Below, in pieces: positions 62,182 to 64,000 of a stretch of 64,000 bases of DNA (position 1 is its first letter; every line of letters starts with the position of its first letter). Made by a program: the position numbers and the translations under genes. The notes beneath the pieces are model-generated. The model had not been told where the DNA came from and did not search any database. It saw only the letters and a program-made list of their open reading frames with translations. Origin of the DNA: Lachnoanaerobaculum sp. OBRC5-5 (GTDB taxonomy: Bacteria; Bacillota; Clostridia; Lachnospirales; Lachnospiraceae); contig NZ_JH815185.1 in NCBI RefSeq assembly GCF_000296385.1, forward strand, positions 470,013 to 534,012, written 5' to 3'.

Positions 62182-62889
62182 ATGGCGGATACAAATATTT
62201 TAGTGGTAGATGATGAAAAGGAGATTGCTGACCTTGTTGAAATTTATCTGGTCAGTGACGGATATAAAGTTTTTAAAGCAAACAGTGCTGAAGACGGATT
62301 GAAGATAATAGAGAACGAAGATATACATCTTGCAATACTTGATATAATGATGCCCGGCATGGACGGACTGGAGATGTGTAAGAGGATAAGAGAAACACAT
62401 AATTTTCCTATAATACTTCTAAGTGCAAAGAGTGCGGATCTTGATAAGATACTTGGACTTGGAACAGGTGCGGACGACTATGTTACAAAACCTTTTAATA
62501 CCTTAGAGCTGACGGCAAGAGTTAAATCACAGCTTCGCAGATATACTCAGCTTAATCCGAACAGTACCGTTTTGGAAAAGGACGATCCTAATGAGATAAG
62601 ACTTAAGGGAATGTCTATAAACAAAGATAATCATAAGGTAGTCATAGAGGGAAAAGAAGTTAAGCTTACACCTATAGAGTTCGATATCTTATATTTGCTT
62701 GCAAGTAATGCCGGAAGAGTATTCTCAACAGATGAAATCTTTGAAAAAGTATGGAATGAAAAGGTATACGAGGCCAATAACACAGTAATGGTTCATATAA
62801 GAAGACTTCGCGGAAAAATGAATGAAGATGAAAGAGAAAACAAGATTATAACTACTGTATGGGGTGTTGGATATAAAATTGAGAGATGA
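62182..62889 (+). CDS. OmpR-family response regulator
   Basis: A 235-residue regulator. The receiver has the acidic pair Asp10-Asp11, phosphorylated Asp54 (AILDIMMPG) and the conserved Lys in DDYVTKPFN. The C-terminal winged helix has KLTPIEFDILYLLASNAGRVFS and WGVGYKIER. The sequence is closest in style to VanR/PhoP-type envelope regulators. AAAGGAG precedes the ATG. It is followed immediately by its kinase. The upstream LCP gene, 12 bases before, is probably in the same operon. Confidence 0.92.
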   Translation: MADTNILVVDDEKEIADLVEIYLVSDGYKVFKANSAEDGLKIIENEDIHLAILDIMMPGMDGLEMCKRIRETHNFPIILLSAKSADLDKILGLGTGADDYVTKPFNTLELTARVKSQLRRYTQLNPNSTVLEKDDPNEIRLKGMSINKDNHKVVIEGKEVKLTPIEFDILYLLASNAGRVFSTDEIFEKVWNEKVYEANNTVMVHIRRLRGKMNEDERENKIITTVWGVGYKIER

Positions 62890-62890
62890 T

Positions 62891-64000
62891 TTGGAAAAGA
62901 AATTTCAGACTAAAGTAATAATTAACATACTCTTCAGTCTGGTGATTTCTATTTTGGTAGAAACTCTGTTGCTCAGCAATATTTCGGTGTTCTCAGGATT
63001 GCATATAATAAATCGTGAAAATGATACTCTTTTGATAAGGGGAAACGGAAGCGACCTGGTTGTTATTCTGATTTTACTTGTATTCGGCATAGGAGTATTT
63101 GCACTTTCATTTTGGATTTTGCAAAGAAAGTCATTTGAGTATATAGATGACATACTTCTGGCAATAAAGAAGATTTCGGCCGGAGATTTGAATACAAATA
63201 TTGATGTAAAAGGCGATAACGAGTTTTCCGAGATAGCTGCAAGTATCAATAAGATGGCTGAGGAAATCAGAGTTTTGATGGAGAGTGAGAGACATAATGA
63301 AAAGTCCAAAAATGAGATGATTACAAATATTGCTCACGACCTTAGAACACCGTTGACATCAATACTCGGATATCTTGATTTGATAAACAAAAGAGATTTG
63401 TCTGAGGAGACCAAAAAAGAGTATTTGAAAATAGTTTATGAAAAGTCAAAGAAGCTGCAGGATCTTATTGAGAGTCTTTTCAGCTTCACAAAGACAAATT
63501 CATCAAAACTTGTACTGAAAATAGATAAAATTGATATTATAAAGCTTTTATGTCAGCTTATGGAGGAGTTTTACCCTAATTTTGAAAATAAAGGTATTAC
63601 TTGCAGTGTAAATACAAATGAGGATTCATGTGTAATAGACGGAGACGGTACTTTATTGGCAAGATTGTTTGATAATCTTATTAATAATGCCATCAAATAC
63701 GGTGCTGACGGAAAAAGAATAGATATAAAAATTTCTGTTGAAAAGAAAATAGTAAAGATTGCGGTAATTAACTATGGTAAAGTTATTCCGGCAAACGAGT
63801 TACCTCTTATTTTCGGCAAATTCTACAGAGTGGATCAGGCCAGAAATTCTAATACGGGAGGAACCGGACTTGGACTTGCCATAGCAAAAAATATCACAGA
63901 GCTTCACCATGGAATTATTGATGTAAGCAGTGATTTGAGCGGAACAATATTCAGCGTAACATTACCAAAGGAGTTAGATGTTGAAAGGGAAAATTTTAAG
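62891..64000 (+). CDS. Sensor histidine kinase, partial at window end
   Basis: The frame has no stop within the window. TTG 62891 with GAGAG before it, or TTG 62879, is the start; both overlap or abut the regulator. Two membrane helices (about 10-32 and 54-74) frame a short extracellular loop. A HAMP-like region (ISAGDLNTNIDVKGDNEFSE), the H-box NIAHDLRTPLTS (His149 from 62891), N-box NLINNAIKYG and G-box GGTGLGLAIAKN follow. The last residue in the window lies just after the ATPase domain, so little is missing. Confidence 0.88.
   Translation, partial: MEKKFQTKVIINILFSLVISILVETLLLSNISVFSGLHIINRENDTLLIRGNGSDLVVILILLVFGIGVFALSFWILQRKSFEYIDDILLAIKKISAGDLNTNIDVKGDNEFSEIAASINKMAEEIRVLMESERHNEKSKNEMITNIAHDLRTPLTSILGYLDLINKRDLSEETKKEYLKIVYEKSKKLQDLIESLFSFTKTNSSKLVLKIDKIDIIKLLCQLMEEFYPNFENKGITCSVNTNEDSCVIDGDGTLLARLFDNLINNAIKYGADGKRIDIKISVEKKIVKIAVINYGKVIPANELPLIFGKFYRVDQARNSNTGGTGLGLAIAKNITELHHGIIDVSSDLSGTIFSVTLPKELDVERENFK

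Overview
The window looks like part of the chromosome of a low-GC, anaerobic member of the Clostridia, most likely a Lachnospiraceae close to Lachnoanaerobaculum. That placement is an inference. It rests on the AT-rich sequence, strong AAGGAG-type ribosome sites, SepF-based division genes, a Walker-A PhoH/YbeY pair, a very long clostridial-type PBP2 and an oxygen-sensitive 2-hydroxyacyl-CoA-dehydratase-type iron-sulfur protein pair. I saw no tRNA, rRNA, CRISPR array, insertion sequence or phage genes.

Positions 1-5.9 kb form an accessory island: a DUF262/DUF1524 (GmrSD-like) protein bracketed by AT-rich repeats, a DUF3841 protein, a GAD-like/Tdi1-type immunity protein, an HNH nuclease, an alpha/beta hydrolase, a Fic AMP-transferase and a 5' remnant of a second immunity gene. 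Positions 6-13.6 kb are mostly minus-strand metabolic genes: the double-cubane reductase and its activator, an Nmad3-like protein, an aldehyde dehydrogenase and a CPBP protease, with a secreted M14 peptidase and a small membrane protein on the plus strand.

From 13.7 kb to the end every gene is on the plus strand. At 15.1-17.1 kb an RtcB-PrfH RNA-repair and ribosome-rescue operon follows a 25-codon leader ORF and a hairpin that covers the rtcB ribosome site. At 17.1-21.2 kb there is a recently rearranged cluster: three related membrane proteins, a tandem-duplication scar, two DUF1287 genes (one broken and fused to a decayed nitroreductase tail) and a small membrane protein. A P-type ATPase and a catalytically degenerate Fic protein follow.

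From 25 kb onward it is core genome: rpsU, phoH-ybeY, a lipid flippase, two flavoproteins, proB, a DUF896 gene, a folate cyclo-ligase, miaB-mutS-mutL-miaA, a PLP lyase, then the elongasome block radC-mreC-mreD-pbp2-rodA-mgsA-dacA (no mreB or minCDE here), then the division block (HlyD-like, yggS, sepF, ylmH, aroB, lspA, rluD). The last 9 kb is envelope-related: a cytidylate-kinase-like protein, a lipoprotein amidase, two zinc-ribbon membrane proteins, an LCP ligase with an acidic His-rich tail, and an OmpR-type two-component system whose kinase runs off the end.

The most unusual items are the leader/hairpin ahead of rtcB-prfH, the duplication scar and chimeric genes at 17.8-20.1 kb, the degenerate Fic protein, the repeat-flanked DUF262 gene, and a methylglyoxal synthase with Glu in place of the usual catalytic Asp.
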